Assembly: GCA_027030565.1 (NCBI GenBank)
Contig: JALVEU010000158.1
Location: 1 to 31,055 of the forward strand
Direction: 5' to 3'
From: Gammaproteobacteria bacterium
GTDB lineage: Bacteria; Pseudomonadota; Gammaproteobacteria; JAJDOJ01
Length of the DNA: 31,055 nt
Shown here: positions 6,692-14,537 of the stretch, one piece after another
Numbering within the stretch: the first letter of the stretch is position 1
Layout: each line of letters begins with the position of its first letter
Notes under the pieces: generated by a model
Seen by the model: only the letters and a program-made list of their open reading frames with translations
What the model was told of the DNA's origin: nothing
The model's database searches: none
Translations under genes and position numbers: made by a program

Positions 6692-7734
6692 AGGTACCAG
6701 TCCCGAGGGATCTCCTCCGGGGCCATGGGGCGCACCTGGAGACGGCGCGGCGCCTCGCCCGGCCGCACGACCTCGACCTCCACCCGTTCCGCATCCCGGC
6801 CCTGGCTGTAACGGGCGGTCACACGCGCGGCCAGTTCCAGATCCCCATCCTCGATGCCCTCCCCCTCGACGAGCGTCAAGGGCCCGCCGTGACTTACGGT
6901 GCGCACGTGGGCGAAGCGCTTGCGATAGCCCTCCAGGAAGCGGGTCTCCCCCTCCTCGCGGGAGACGATCAGTTTGAAATGGGGCCTGGGGCGCAGATGA
7001 CGACCCACCTTCAGCAACATCAAGTCGTCCAGCTCGTAGCGGCGACCGGGCCGGTGCGCCCACAGATCCCGCAGCTTGGCCGAGTAGTTGGCGTCGGTGA
7101 GGAAACAACACCCACCCGCCGGCTGTGCATAACCGGTGATGCCGAACTGGCGGGCCAGCGCTTGCTGAACCTTGCGGGAACGGCCGGAGATGGCATAGAG
7201 CTTGTCCCGGTCCACCCAGCCCTCCCGTTCGGGTAGCGTCGGCGGCAGATTCTTCGCGCAGAGCGGACGCAGCAGCAGGTCGTACGCGCCGGACTCACGG
7301 GCCACCACCGGCATGGTGTCGCGGCGCTGCGACATGGGCCGCTGCCCGACCACCTCTCCGGTCACGATGAAGTCGAACCCGTGCTGGCGGAGCCACTCGT
7401 AGGCCTTGGAGACCATGAAGATCTTGCAGTCCAGACACGGGTTGAGGTTGGCCCCGTATCCGTGCCTGGGATTCAGCACCACGTCCTTGTAGGGTTCCAC
7501 CACGTCGATGATGTGCAGCTTGATGCCGAGCTGTTCGGCCACCCAGAGAGCGTTGTTGCGCTTTGGACGATTGCGGTCGCGCTTGCGAATGGCATGGGTG
7601 TGTCCCTCCACGCAAAAGCCTGTGAAGAAGTTGATGCCCTCCACATGCACGCCCTGCTCCTGCACGATGCGGGCGGCAAGCATGGAGTCGAGCCCCCCCG
7701 AGATCAGGGCGATGGCTTTGCGTGGTTCGGACAT
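6688..7734 (-). CDS. PP-loop ATPase of the MnmA/ThiI thiouridylase type with NFACT-R-like C-terminus
   Basis: Probable tRNA- or small-molecule-thiolating enzyme that adenylates its substrate with ATP; the exact target is not known. Its 348 residues start with the PP-loop I-S-G-G-L-D-S (about 11-17). A C-x-x-C follows at Cys100/Cys103 (N-P-C-L-D-C-K), then adjacent Cys209-Cys210 in A-G-G-C-C-F-L, candidate catalytic or cluster ligands. The C-terminal segment (about 237-345), starting L-L-K-V-G-R-H-L-R and containing K-L-I-V-S-R-E-E-G-E, resembles the NFACT-R RNA-binding domain. It is not a canonical ThiI (no THUMP domain before the PP-loop) nor full-length MnmA, although automatic annotation often uses those names. 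The start at 7732-7734 lacks a clear ribosome site. It overlaps the tusA-like gene by four bases and is divergent from glyQ. Confidence 0.8.
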   Translation of the reverse strand: MSEPRKAIALISGGLDSMLAARIVQEQGVHVEGINFFTGFCVEGHTHAIRKRDRNRPKRNNALWVAEQLGIKLHIIDVVEPYKDVVLNPRHGYGANLNPCLDCKIFMVSKAYEWLRQHGFDFIVTGEVVGQRPMSQRRDTMPVVARESGAYDLLLRPLCAKNLPPTLPEREGWVDRDKLYAISGRSRKVQQALARQFGITGYAQPAGGCCFLTDANYSAKLRDLWAHRPGRRYELDDLMLLKVGRHLRPRPHFKLIVSREEGETRFLEGYRKRFAHVRTVSHGGPLTLVEGEGIEDGDLELAARVTARYSQGRDAERVEVEVVRPGEAPRRLQVRPMAPEEIPRDWYL

Positions 7735-7804
7735 GGAGGCGATGGCGGATCTGCGGCGACTTCGCGGCTGCTGGAGATGCCGCTCTGACGTTCGGACCCG
7801 ATGG

Positions 7805-7860
7805 ATTATACGCCCTGCCGCAGGCCCCGGGAACGAAACCATACGACGAGCGGGTATACT
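7805..7860. promoter_or_regulatory. Divergent promoter region between the PP-loop gene and glyQ
   Basis: Two -10-like hexamers face away from each other: TATAAT on the minus strand (7805-7810), 71 bases before the PP-loop gene start, and TATACT on the plus strand (7855-7860), 31 bases before the glyQ ATG. Neither has a recognisable -35 box at 16-18 bases, so the start sites are only suggestions. Confidence 0.4.
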
Positions 7861-7890
7861 TACGCGCCTTCGCTCCAGCCGACCGCTCGT

Positions 7891-8802
7891 ATGCCCGATT
7901 ACGCCGTGGAGACCTTCCAGGACCTGATCTTCGCGCTCCAGGACCACTGGGCCCGGCAGGGCTGTGTGATCGTCCAGCCCTACGATATGGAGATGGGCGC
8001 CGGAACCTTCCACCCCGCCACGTTCCTGCGTGCCATCGGCCCGGAGCCATGGCGTACCGCCTACGTGCAGCCGTCACGACGGCCCACCGACGGGCGCTAC
8101 GGAGAAAACCCCAACCGGCTCCAGCACTACTATCAGTTCCAGGTCCTGCTCAAGCCCGCCCCGCTCGACATCCAGGATCTGTACGTGGCCTCGCTCGAGG
8201 CCCTCGGCATCGATCCGCTGGTCCACGACATCCGGTTCGTGGAGGACAACTGGGAGTCCCCCACCCTTGGGGCATGGGGCCTGGGTTGGGAAGTCTGGCT
8301 CAACGGCATGGAGGTCACGCAGTTCACCTATTTTCAGCAGGTGGGCGGATTGGAATGCCGCCCGGTGAGCGGGGAGATCACCTATGGCTTGGAGCGCATC
8401 GCCATGTACCTGCAGGGCGCCGAGAGCGTGTTCGATCTGGTCTGGGCTCGCGGACCCCAGGGAACGGTGACCTACGGGGACGTGTTTCACCAGAACGAAG
8501 TGGAGCAGTCCGTGTACAACTTCGAGCAGGCGGACGTGGCCGCCCTGTTTGCCTGGTTCGAGACCTGCGAGCGGGAGAGCCTGCGTCTGATCGAGATGGG
8601 CCTCGCGCTGCCGGCCTACGAGCAGCTCCTGAAGGCCTCCCACACGTTCAATCTGCTCGATGCCCGCCACGCCATATCGGTGACGGAGCGCCAGCGCTAC
8701 ATCCTGCGTATCCGCACGCTGGCCCGGCGGGTGGCCGAGGCCTATTACGAGAGCCGGAAGCGGCTCGGATTCCCCATGCTGCAAGAGGAGGCCGGCGCAT
8801 GA
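7891..8802 (+). CDS. glyQ: Glycine--tRNA ligase alpha subunit
   Basis: Catalytic alpha subunit of the bacterial alpha2beta2 glycyl-tRNA synthetase, which charges tRNA-Gly in the cytosol. The product is 303 residues, the same length as the E. coli protein, and is strongly conserved throughout: T-F-Q-D-L-I near the N-terminus, A-R-Q-G-C-V-I-V-Q-P-Y-D-M-E-M-G-A-G-T, P-S-R-R-P-T-D-G-R-Y-G-E-N-P-N-R-L-Q-H-Y-Y-Q-F-Q-V, and G-L-E-R-I-A-M-Y-L-Q class II motif 3. The frame is open to 7801, but ATG at 7891 gives the family N-terminus. It is the first gene of glyQ-glyS-gmhB-plsC, with its stop overlapping the glyS start (ATGA). Confidence 0.98.
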   Translation: MPDYAVETFQDLIFALQDHWARQGCVIVQPYDMEMGAGTFHPATFLRAIGPEPWRTAYVQPSRRPTDGRYGENPNRLQHYYQFQVLLKPAPLDIQDLYVASLEALGIDPLVHDIRFVEDNWESPTLGAWGLGWEVWLNGMEVTQFTYFQQVGGLECRPVSGEITYGLERIAMYLQGAESVFDLVWARGPQGTVTYGDVFHQNEVEQSVYNFEQADVAALFAWFETCERESLRLIEMGLALPAYEQLLKASHTFNLLDARHAISVTERQRYILRIRTLARRVAEAYYESRKRLGFPMLQEEAGA

Positions 8803-10889
8803 GTCCGGCGCTCCCCCCTCAGGACCTGCTGTTCGAGATCGGCACCGAGGAGCTGCCGCCCAAGGCCCTGGCGCGACTGGAAGAGGCGCTGGCAGCGGGC
8901 ATCCGGGCAGGGCTGGAGCAGGCACAGCTGGCCCACGGGGCCCTGCGCAGCTTCGCCACGCCACGTCGCCTGGCGGTGCTGGTCGAGTCCGTGGCCACGC
9001 ATCAGCCGGACCGCCGCATCCAGCGCAGGGGACCCGCCGTCGAGGTGGCCTTCGACGCGGAGGGACGGCCCACACGCGCGGCGCTCGGTTTCGCCCGCTC
9101 CTGCGGCACGGAGGTCGAGGCCCTGGAACGCCTGCGCACCGACAAGGGCGAGTGGCTGCTCTATCAGGCCATAGAGCCGGGCCGTCCCGCCATCGAGTTG
9201 CTGCCCGGGATCGTCGCCGAGGCCCTCGCCCAGCTGCCGGTGCCCAAACGGATGCGCTGGGGTGCCGGTGAGGTGGAATTCGCACGCCCGGTCCACTGGG
9301 CGGTCATGCTGTACGGACGCGTGGTGGTGGAGGCCGGGATCCTGGGCGTGCATGCGGGCCGTGAGACCCGCGGACACCGGTTCCACTGTCCGGGGCCGCT
9401 CACCCTGGAATCGCCCGACGAGTATGCGCAACGCCTGCTGAAGCCCGGATACGTGCTCGCCGACCGCGGGGAACGTGCACGGCGCATCCGCGAGCAGGTC
9501 GAGGCCTGTGCCGCGTCGGTGGGCGGGCGGGCGCTGATCGAGCCGGACCTACTTGAGGAAGTGACCGCCCTGGTCGAATGGCCGGTGGCACTGGTGGGCC
9601 ATTTCGAGACCCGCTTTCTCGACGTGCCGCCGGAAGTGCTGGTGACCACCATGCAGGACAACCAGAAATACTTCCCCATCGTGGACGATCAGGGCCGCCT
9701 GCTCCCCCATTTCGTGGCGGTGTCCAACATCGAGAGCCGTGAGCCCGACCGCGTGCGTGAGGGCAACGAGCGTGTGATCCGGCCGCGCTTCCAGGATGCC
9801 GAATTCTTCTGGAATCAGGACCGCAAGACCCCGCTGATCGCCCGCAGGCCGAAGCTTGCAGAAGTGGTCTTCCAGGAAAAGCTCGGCAGCCTGCTGGACA
9901 AGTCGGATCGCCTCATGACCCTGGCGCCCCATATCGCGGGGCAGCTTGGGCGTGACCAGTCCTGGGCACGGCGGGCCGCCGAACTGGCCAAGTGCGACCT
10001 GCTCACCGACATGGTGTACGAGTTTCCGGCGCTTCAGGGCATCATGGGTCGCTATTATGCGCTGCACGACGGCGAGCCCGAAGAGGTGGCCTGGGCCTTA
10101 GAGGAACAGTACCAGCCCAAGGGCGCCGGCGCGCCACTGCCGGCTCACGACACCGGACGCATCCTGGCATTGGCCGACCGCCTGGACACCCTGGTGGGAA
10201 TCTTCGCGGCGGGCATCCGCCCCAGCGGGCTCAAGGACCCGTTCGGCCTGCGTCGGGGAGCACTGGGGGTACTGCGCATCCTCATCGAACAGGACCTCGA
10301 TCTGGACCTGCTGGAGCTCCTTCACGAAGCAGCCGCGCGGTACCCCCGCGCGCTGGAAGCCCAGCGCGTGGTGCCCGAGGTCTTCGATTTCTGCGTGGAG
10401 CGTCTGCGCGCCTACTACGCCCAACAGGGGATCCCGGCCGACAGCTTCGAGGCGGTGGCCGCCCGCAGGCCCACCCGCCCCGTGGACTTCGACCGCCGGA
10501 TCCGCGCAGTGGAGGCGTTCCGGCGGCTGCCGGAGGCCGAGGCCCTGGCCGCCGCCCACAAGCGTATCCACAATATCCTCAAGAAGGCCGAGCAGGCTCC
10601 CGGGGAGGTCTCGCCCGCAGACTTCTCCACGGCCGGGGAACGCCACCTCTGGGAGGCCCTGCGCACGGCGCGTACCGAGGTCGAGCCCTTGTTTACAGCC
10701 GGCGAATACACCCGGGGGCTGGAACGGCTCGCCGCGCTGCGGGAGGCCGTCGACCGGTTTTTCGACGAGGTCTTGGTCATGGCGGAGGATCCGGCCGTGC
10801 GCCGCAACCGGCTCGCGTTGCTCTCCACGCTGGCCCAACTGTTCCTGCAAGTGGCTGATATCTCGAGGCTGCAGAGCACGCCGCAGTGA
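8799..10889 (+). CDS. glyS: Glycine--tRNA ligase beta subunit
   Basis: Beta subunit of glycyl-tRNA synthetase, needed for tRNA-Gly recognition. It has 696 residues against 689 in E. coli. The N-terminus has the typical L-L-F-E-I-G-T-E-E-L-P-P-K-A-L block; further on are R-M-R-W-G, F-A-R-P-V-H-W, T-T-M-Q-D-N-Q-K-Y-F-P and the D-L-L-T-D-M-V-Y-E-F-P-x-L-Q-G-I-M-G-R-Y-Y-A HD-like region. The C-terminal part (about 580-690) is the anticodon-binding-type helical domain. The ATG at 8799 overlaps the glyQ stop and has GAGGAGG in good position upstream, so the subunits are made by coupled translation. Its own stop overlaps the GTG start of gmhB. Confidence 0.98.
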   Translation: MSPALPPQDLLFEIGTEELPPKALARLEEALAAGIRAGLEQAQLAHGALRSFATPRRLAVLVESVATHQPDRRIQRRGPAVEVAFDAEGRPTRAALGFARSCGTEVEALERLRTDKGEWLLYQAIEPGRPAIELLPGIVAEALAQLPVPKRMRWGAGEVEFARPVHWAVMLYGRVVVEAGILGVHAGRETRGHRFHCPGPLTLESPDEYAQRLLKPGYVLADRGERARRIREQVEACAASVGGRALIEPDLLEEVTALVEWPVALVGHFETRFLDVPPEVLVTTMQDNQKYFPIVDDQGRLLPHFVAVSNIESREPDRVREGNERVIRPRFQDAEFFWNQDRKTPLIARRPKLAEVVFQEKLGSLLDKSDRLMTLAPHIAGQLGRDQSWARRAAELAKCDLLTDMVYEFPALQGIMGRYYALHDGEPEEVAWALEEQYQPKGAGAPLPAHDTGRILALADRLDTLVGIFAAGIRPSGLKDPFGLRRGALGVLRILIEQDLDLDLLELLHEAAARYPRALEAQRVVPEVFDFCVERLRAYYAQQGIPADSFEAVAARRPTRPVDFDRRIRAVEAFRRLPEAEALAAAHKRIHNILKKAEQAPGEVSPADFSTAGERHLWEALRTARTEVEPLFTAGEYTRGLERLAALREAVDRFFDEVLVMAEDPAVRRNRLALLSTLAQLFLQVADISRLQSTPQ

Positions 10890-11434
10890 AGCTCGTGATC
10901 CTGGACCGCGACGGAGTCATCAACGAAGACTCCGATGCATTCGTCCGATCGGTGGACCAGTGGATCCCTCTGCCAGGCTCGTTGCAGGCCATCGCACGGC
11001 TCAACGCCGCCGGCTGGCGCGTGGTGGTGGCCACCAACCAGTCGGGAATCGCCCGCGGCCTGTACTCCGTGGACACCTTCCATGCCATGCACAACAAGAT
11101 GCAGGCCCTGCTCGCACAGCTGGGCGGGAGCGTGGAAGGGGTGTTCTTCTGCCCGCACGCCCCGCATCACCGGTGCACCTGCCGAAAGCCCCGCCCGGGG
11201 CTGTTCCAGGAGATCGCCGCACGACTCCGTGTAGACCTGCGCGGCGTCCCGGCCGTGGGCGATTCGCTGCGCGACCTGCAGGCGGCCGAGCGCGTGGGCG
11301 CGCGACCCGTCCTGGTGCGCACCGGCAAGGGTGCCGAGACCGAGCGCCAGGCCGCCCTGCCTCCCGGCACGGAGGTCTTCGACGATCTCCAGGCTTTCGT
11401 CGAGAGGCTGTTGGCCCCCCTGCCACTCTGTTGA
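10886..11434 (+). CDS. gmhB: D-glycero-beta-D-manno-heptose 1,7-bisphosphate 7-phosphatase
   Basis: HAD-superfamily phosphatase that removes the 7-phosphate from heptose bisphosphate on the route to ADP-heptose for the LPS inner core. The 182 residues show the nucleophile/acid pair D7 and D9 in I-L-D-R-D-G-V-I-N, HAD motif II in A-T-N-Q-S-G (49-54), the GmhB zinc loop with C89, H91, C97 and C99 (C-P-H ... C-T-C-R-K-P), and the late acidic motif A-V-G-D-S-L-R-D-L. The GTG start at 10886-10888 overlaps the glyS stop by four bases. Placement directly after glyS and before plsC is a common gammaproteobacterial order. Closely related histidinol-phosphate phosphatase is less likely given the context and zinc loop. 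Confidence 0.94.
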   Translation: MKLVILDRDGVINEDSDAFVRSVDQWIPLPGSLQAIARLNAAGWRVVVATNQSGIARGLYSVDTFHAMHNKMQALLAQLGGSVEGVFFCPHAPHHRCTCRKPRPGLFQEIAARLRVDLRGVPAVGDSLRDLQAAERVGARPVLVRTGKGAETERQAALPPGTEVFDDLQAFVERLLAPLPLC

Positions 11435-11444
11435 GCGCCCGCCC

Positions 11445-12245
11445 GTGAGGTACACCGACGGCACACAAGCCCCGCTTGGGCAAGATTCGGCGCGGCTCCC
11501 ACCCGGATGGGTGCTGGTGGCCCGGGCGTGCGTGTTCTATCTCGGCATGATGCTGAGCCTGCTGCTCTACGTATTCGCCTTAGTCCCGGTGGCCGCCCTG
11601 CTGCCGTTTCGGTCCCGCTACCGGCTGCTCACCACCTGGGGCGACTTCGTGGTGTGGTGGTGCGCGACTTGCTGTGACCTGCACCACGAGGTGCACTACG
11701 AGGCACCCCTGCCCAGGCAGGCGAGCATCGTCATGTCGAATCACCAGTCGGCATGGGAGACCCTGGCACTGCAGCGTTATTTCCCCCCGATGGCCTGGGT
11801 GCTGAAACGCGAGCTGCTGTGGATCCCGTTCTTCGGCTGGGGACTGGCGCTCATCGAACCCATCGCCATCGACCGCTCGGCGGGCCGCAGGGCCGTGGAG
11901 CAGCTGGTGGAACAGGGACGCGCCCGCCTGGGCGCTGGGCGCTGGATCATCGTCTTTCCAGAGGGCACGCGCGTGGCACCGGGGGTGCGAAAACGATTCA
12001 AGCTTGGTGGGGCGATCCTCGCCTCACGAACCGGGGCACCGGTGGTCCCGGTGGCCCACAATGCCGGCCTATACTGGCGGCGCAATGCGTTCGTCAAGTA
12101 CCCCGGCACCATCCGCATCATCGTCGGGGCGGCCTTGGAGACCGCAGGCCGCTCACCGGAGGAGATCAACGCTGCCGTGGAAACATGGGTCCTGGAGAAG
12201 CGGACGGCGCTCGAACCCAGGCCGCGGAACACCGGGCCCTCCTGA
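11445..12245 (+). CDS. plsC: 1-acyl-sn-glycerol-3-phosphate acyltransferase (PlsC family)
   Basis: Inner-membrane acyltransferase that acylates lysophosphatidic acid to phosphatidic acid in phospholipid synthesis. Of 266 residues, about 22-53 form a membrane segment or hairpin. The acyltransferase signature N-H-Q-S-A-W-E has His100 and, in the place of the usual aspartate, Glu105. F-P-E-G-T-R at 171-176 is the substrate-binding motif, and V-P-V-A-H-N-A-G follows. The H-x4-E variant is, as I recall, normal in a large branch of this family, so it does not imply inactivity. The start is uncertain: GTG at 11445, 10 bases after gmhB, has a weak ribosome site; a later start near the membrane segment is possible. 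It is the last gene of the glyQS operon before a shared terminator. Confidence 0.9.
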   Translation: MRYTDGTQAPLGQDSARLPPGWVLVARACVFYLGMMLSLLLYVFALVPVAALLPFRSRYRLLTTWGDFVVWWCATCCDLHHEVHYEAPLPRQASIVMSNHQSAWETLALQRYFPPMAWVLKRELLWIPFFGWGLALIEPIAIDRSAGRRAVEQLVEQGRARLGAGRWIIVFPEGTRVAPGVRKRFKLGGAILASRTGAPVVPVAHNAGLYWRRNAFVKYPGTIRIIVGAALETAGRSPEEINAAVETWVLEKRTALEPRPRNTGPS

Positions 12246-12269
12246 GCCCCTGTGGACGCCGAAAGCGAG

Positions 12270-12293
12270 AAGGCCGGCACTCCGGCCGGCCTT
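12270..12293. terminator. Bidirectional terminator between plsC and the OmpA-domain gene
   Basis: A stem of 8 bp (AAGGCCGG/CCGGCCTT) with an 8-base loop lies in the 85-base gap between two convergent genes. A and T residues at the stem ends make it usable in both directions, ending the glyQS-gmhB-plsC transcript and that of the OmpA-domain gene. Confidence 0.7.
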
Positions 12294-12330
12294 CCCTGTG
12301 TCGAGTTGACGAAAGACGCGGTTCGATCCG

Positions 12331-12945
12331 CTATTCCTGCGCCAGACCGATGACTTCGATCTCCACCCGCCGGTTCTGCTGCCGGCCTTCCCGCGTCTTG
12401 TTGCTGGCGACGGGCTGGCTCTCGCCGTAGGCCTCGGTGACGATGATGCTCTCGTCGATCCCGGCCGCGACCAGCGCCTGCTTGACCGCGTCGGCACGCC
12501 GCTGCGACAGCTTCATATTGTACGCCTCGGTGCCGATGCTGTCCGTGTGGCCGCGCACGATGATCTTGTCCACCTGGCTGAGGCTCTTGATCTTCGCCAC
12601 GAGATCGTCGATGACCTGCTGTGCGTCGGGACGCAGCGTGGCCTTGTCGAAATCGAACAACGCCCGGGCACTGATGGTGACCTCGTGCACCACGGGCTGC
12701 GGGGCCGGCGGCGGCGCTTTCACCTCGGCCTTCATCTCCGGATCGCAGCCTTCCACATAGTTGTCCGGGGTGGGCGCCGTCCACTCGCTGGTCCGCCAGC
12801 ACTCGCCCCAGCTGTCTCTCCAGATGTTGCCATTGGAATCGCCCCAGTAGCGCACCGTACCTTCGTGAGCGAAGCTCGGAGCGCTGGCCAGCAGCATGGT
12901 GGCAGCCAGGCCCAGGGCCGCCGTACCCTGATGGATCTTCTTCAT
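12331..12945 (-). CDS. OmpA-family peptidoglycan-binding envelope protein
   Basis: Secreted or outer-membrane-associated protein that probably anchors the envelope to peptidoglycan. The 204 residues begin with a signal peptide (about 1-26, ending S-F-A before H-E-G). A short W- and C-containing region follows (about 27-70; Y-W-G-D-S-N-G-N-I-W-R-D-S-W-G-E-C-W), with a few prolines as linker. The OmpA C-terminal domain (about 90-200) has F-D-F-D-K-A-T-L, R-G-H-T-D-S-I-G, and L-S-Q-R-R-A-D-A-V. There is no N-terminal beta-barrel and no lipobox, so it is neither full OmpA nor Pal. Two cysteines before the linker could form a disulfide. A good ribosome site (AGGGGG) precedes the ATG, and a sigma-70-like promoter lies at 13061-13088. 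Confidence 0.9.
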   Translation of the reverse strand: MKKIHQGTAALGLAATMLLASAPSFAHEGTVRYWGDSNGNIWRDSWGECWRTSEWTAPTPDNYVEGCDPEMKAEVKAPPPAPQPVVHEVTISARALFDFDKATLRPDAQQVIDDLVAKIKSLSQVDKIIVRGHTDSIGTEAYNMKLSQRRADAVKQALVAAGIDESIIVTEAYGESQPVASNKTREGRQQNRRVEIEVIGLAQE

Positions 12946-13060
12946 AGTTACCCCCTACAGATTTTTTGGATGGAACCGAACTCCCCTCGCAGCGGGGATC
13001 TTCGACCGGATGTCGAAACTAGCCCTAAGTGTAGCGTAAAAGCAGTCTCGTGTCTCGTAA

Positions 13061-13088
13061 TTTATACACTTTTGGGTTATTTTTGCAA
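13061..13088 (-). promoter_or_regulatory. Sigma-70-type promoter for the OmpA-domain gene
   Basis: On the minus strand TTGCAA (-35, 13083-13088), a 16-base spacer, then TATAAA (-10, 13061-13066) sit in a clearly AT-rich island within otherwise GC-rich DNA, about 115 bases before the OmpA-domain start. The long leader between promoter and gene contains no hairpin strong enough to call. Confidence 0.6.
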
Positions 13089-13217
13089 AAAAACCACAGT
13101 GCCGCTCCCTCGGCCGACCGGGCTGGGGGATCGGCCGGACCGCCGGTCTCCGCAGCATGCGGGGTTCAGGCTAGAATGAGCCACGATCGAGAGCCACCGA
13201 CGTTCTGGAACCGCAAC

Positions 13218-13577
13218 ATGCGCCAACGCCATTGCCTCGCACTGCTCCTTTGCTCGCTGCCGTTGTACCTGGCCCCTCACGGGGCGGCTGCGCGCTACTA
13301 CGTGGACGGCAAGGACCTCGGCCAGCTCATGGCCGAGTACGAAAAGGTCCAGCGGGGAGACAAGGACGCCCGCCCGGAGTTGGCCGGTAAGTACTTGGGC
13401 TACATCCAGGGGGTCACCGATGTCTACGACTACAAGGTGTGCATCCCCAATGGGACCTCCGATGAGGTGCTGGCCGAGGTGGTCACCAAGTACCTGAAGG
13501 CCCATCGCAAGAAGTGGTATCGCCCGGCCCTCAACCTGGTCTATACGTCGCTTCAGGAGGCCTATCCCTGTCCTTGA
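13218..13577 (+). CDS. Exported Rap1a/Tai-family-like protein
   Basis: Small exported protein of 119 residues. It has a signal peptide at about 1-25 (hydrophobic run L-A-L-L-L-C-S-L-P-L-Y-L, then A-A-A). The mature part has the Rap1a/Tai pattern: G-K-Y-L-G-Y-I-Q-G-V-T-D, then C-I-P-N-G-T, an E-V-V-T-K-Y-L-K-A-H helix, and a final E-A-Y-P-C-P, giving two cysteines likely to pair. Named members neutralise type VI amidase effectors, but most family members are not linked to such effectors, and no toxin gene is visible here, so an immunity role is not claimed. ATG at 13218 is preferred over 13176 because it leads straight into the signal peptide. A TAGAAT hexamer lies at 13172-13177. Its stop overlaps the next gene's TTG start. 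Confidence 0.75.
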   Translation: MRQRHCLALLLCSLPLYLAPHGAAARYYVDGKDLGQLMAEYEKVQRGDKDARPELAGKYLGYIQGVTDVYDYKVCIPNGTSDEVLAEVVTKYLKAHRKKWYRPALNLVYTSLQEAYPCP

Positions 13578-14083
13578 GCACGGTGCGATGGTTCCGTTGC
13601 ATTGCGCTCGTGCTGCTGGCCGCGGCAGGTGGGACTGTGTCGGCCGCCACCCTGACAGGCCGCGTTCTGCGCGTGGAAACTGGGGACCGTCTGGTGGTGG
13701 TGGACCGGGGTGGCGCACAGTATCCGGTGCATCTGCTGGGCATCGCCGCCCCAGGGCCTGGAGAGCCCTTCGGCAGCGCGGCCCGCGATCTCCTCGTTCG
13801 GCAGGCCGCAGGGCGGTTTGCGGTGGTTGAGTGGGGCGGCAGGCGCACGGGGGCGGTCGTTACCGGGGTGGTTCAGATCGGTACACACGATCCTGCCCTG
13901 GACCTGCTGTATGCGGGTCTGGCCCGCCTCGACGACGCGGAAGCAGCCTTGCTGTCTCCGGAGCGGTTGCAACGCTACCAACACGCCCAGCGCGAGGCCC
14001 AAGAGCAGCGCCGGGGCATCTGGAGCCTCGCCGGGCAGCCCCCCGCGCCTCCAGACACCCGCCCCGCTCAGGGACGGATGTAG
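13574..14083 (+). CDS. Exported staphylococcal-nuclease-fold protein, probably catalytically dead
   Basis: 169-residue product with a signal peptide (about 7-25) and one SNase-like (OB-fold) domain, about 26-150, ending in the family's H-A-Q-R-E-A-Q-E-Q-R-R-G-I-W helix. Aligned with staphylococcal nuclease, the usual D-G-D-T is T-G-D-R, and the R-L-x-G-I-D-x-P-E block is H-L-L-G-I-A-A-P-G. Thus the equivalents of Arg35, Asp40 and Glu43 are His53, Ala58 and Gly61; the D-x-Y-G-R loop carrying Arg87 is also lost. It probably binds rather than cuts nucleic acid, or has a new role. The start is the TTG at 13574, overlapping the previous stop; AGGAGG is 13 bases upstream, slightly far, so CTG 13568 or GTG 13583 are alternatives. 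The 3' end overlaps the convergent DsrE-like gene by 16 bases. Confidence 0.72.
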   Translation: MSTVRWFRCIALVLLAAAGGTVSAATLTGRVLRVETGDRLVVVDRGGAQYPVHLLGIAAPGPGEPFGSAARDLLVRQAAGRFAVVEWGGRRTGAVVTGVVQIGTHDPALDLLYAGLARLDDAEAALLSPERLQRYQHAQREAQEQRRGIWSLAGQPPAPPDTRPAQGRM

Positions 14084-14493
14084 GACCAGCCCTCCTCCTG
14101 CAGCTCCACGATGCGCTGAACGCCCGATGGCACGATGCGCACCCCGTCGAGCAACTGAACCGGTTTTCCGGTTCGGCGTTTGATCTTGTTCATGGTATTG
14201 GCGCAGGCGCTGAAGGTGATCTGCTGGGCCGCCAGGCTGGGTATCCGGTCCTTGGCGGCGCTGTCGTCGGCCAGCAGGCTGAGCCCCGGCCCATAGGCGA
14301 CGATCTCGATCTCCACGTCGTCCATGCCGTAGGCCTTTTGCAGATTGACCGCATTGTTCAGCGCGATCTGCTGGACCTTTGGATCAGCCGTACTGACCTG
14401 GATCACCACCTTGTGGCGGGCGAACTCACCGGCCTGGGCACAAAACGCCCACAGGGCCAGGCACAGCCCGCCCAGGATCATGGAACTCCGCAT
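14068..14493 (-). CDS. Exported DsrE/DsrF-like protein
   Basis: 141-residue protein with a signal peptide (about 1-21, ending A-Q-A) followed by a DsrE-like domain: H-K-V-V-I-Q-V-S-T-A-D-P, a helix A-L-N-N-A-V-N-L-Q-K-A-Y-G, V-E-I-E-I-V-A-Y-G-P-G, and F-S-A-C-A-N-T-M with the single conserved Cys97 where cytosolic relatives bind sulfur. Periplasmic DsrE-like proteins are common in sulfur-metabolising proteobacteria; a role in sulfane-sulfur handling is inference. The ATG has an excellent GAGGAGG ribosome site. It lies next to a MITE-like element, and its 3' end overlaps the pseudo-nuclease gene by 16 bases tail to tail. Confidence 0.85.
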   Translation of the reverse strand: MRSSMILGGLCLALWAFCAQAGEFARHKVVIQVSTADPKVQQIALNNAVNLQKAYGMDDVEIEIVAYGPGLSLLADDSAAKDRIPSLAAQQITFSACANTMNKIKRRTGKPVQLLDGVRIVPSGVQRIVELQEEGWSYIRP

Positions 14494-14537
14494 GGTTTGT
14501 CCTCCTCATTGGTGTACCGGGAGCGAGCCGCGCACAG

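Noticed and set aside
11743..11763. PlsC with Glu in place of Asp in the H-x4-D motif, as an inactivating change
   Set aside because: The N-H-Q-S-A-W-E form is, to my knowledge, typical of a large PlsC branch, and the F-P-E-G-T-R motif is intact.
13176..13577. Rap1a-like gene as a type VI immunity protein
   Set aside because: No amidase effector, Hcp or VgrG gene is nearby, and most members of this fold are not linked to effectors, so only family resemblance is claimed.
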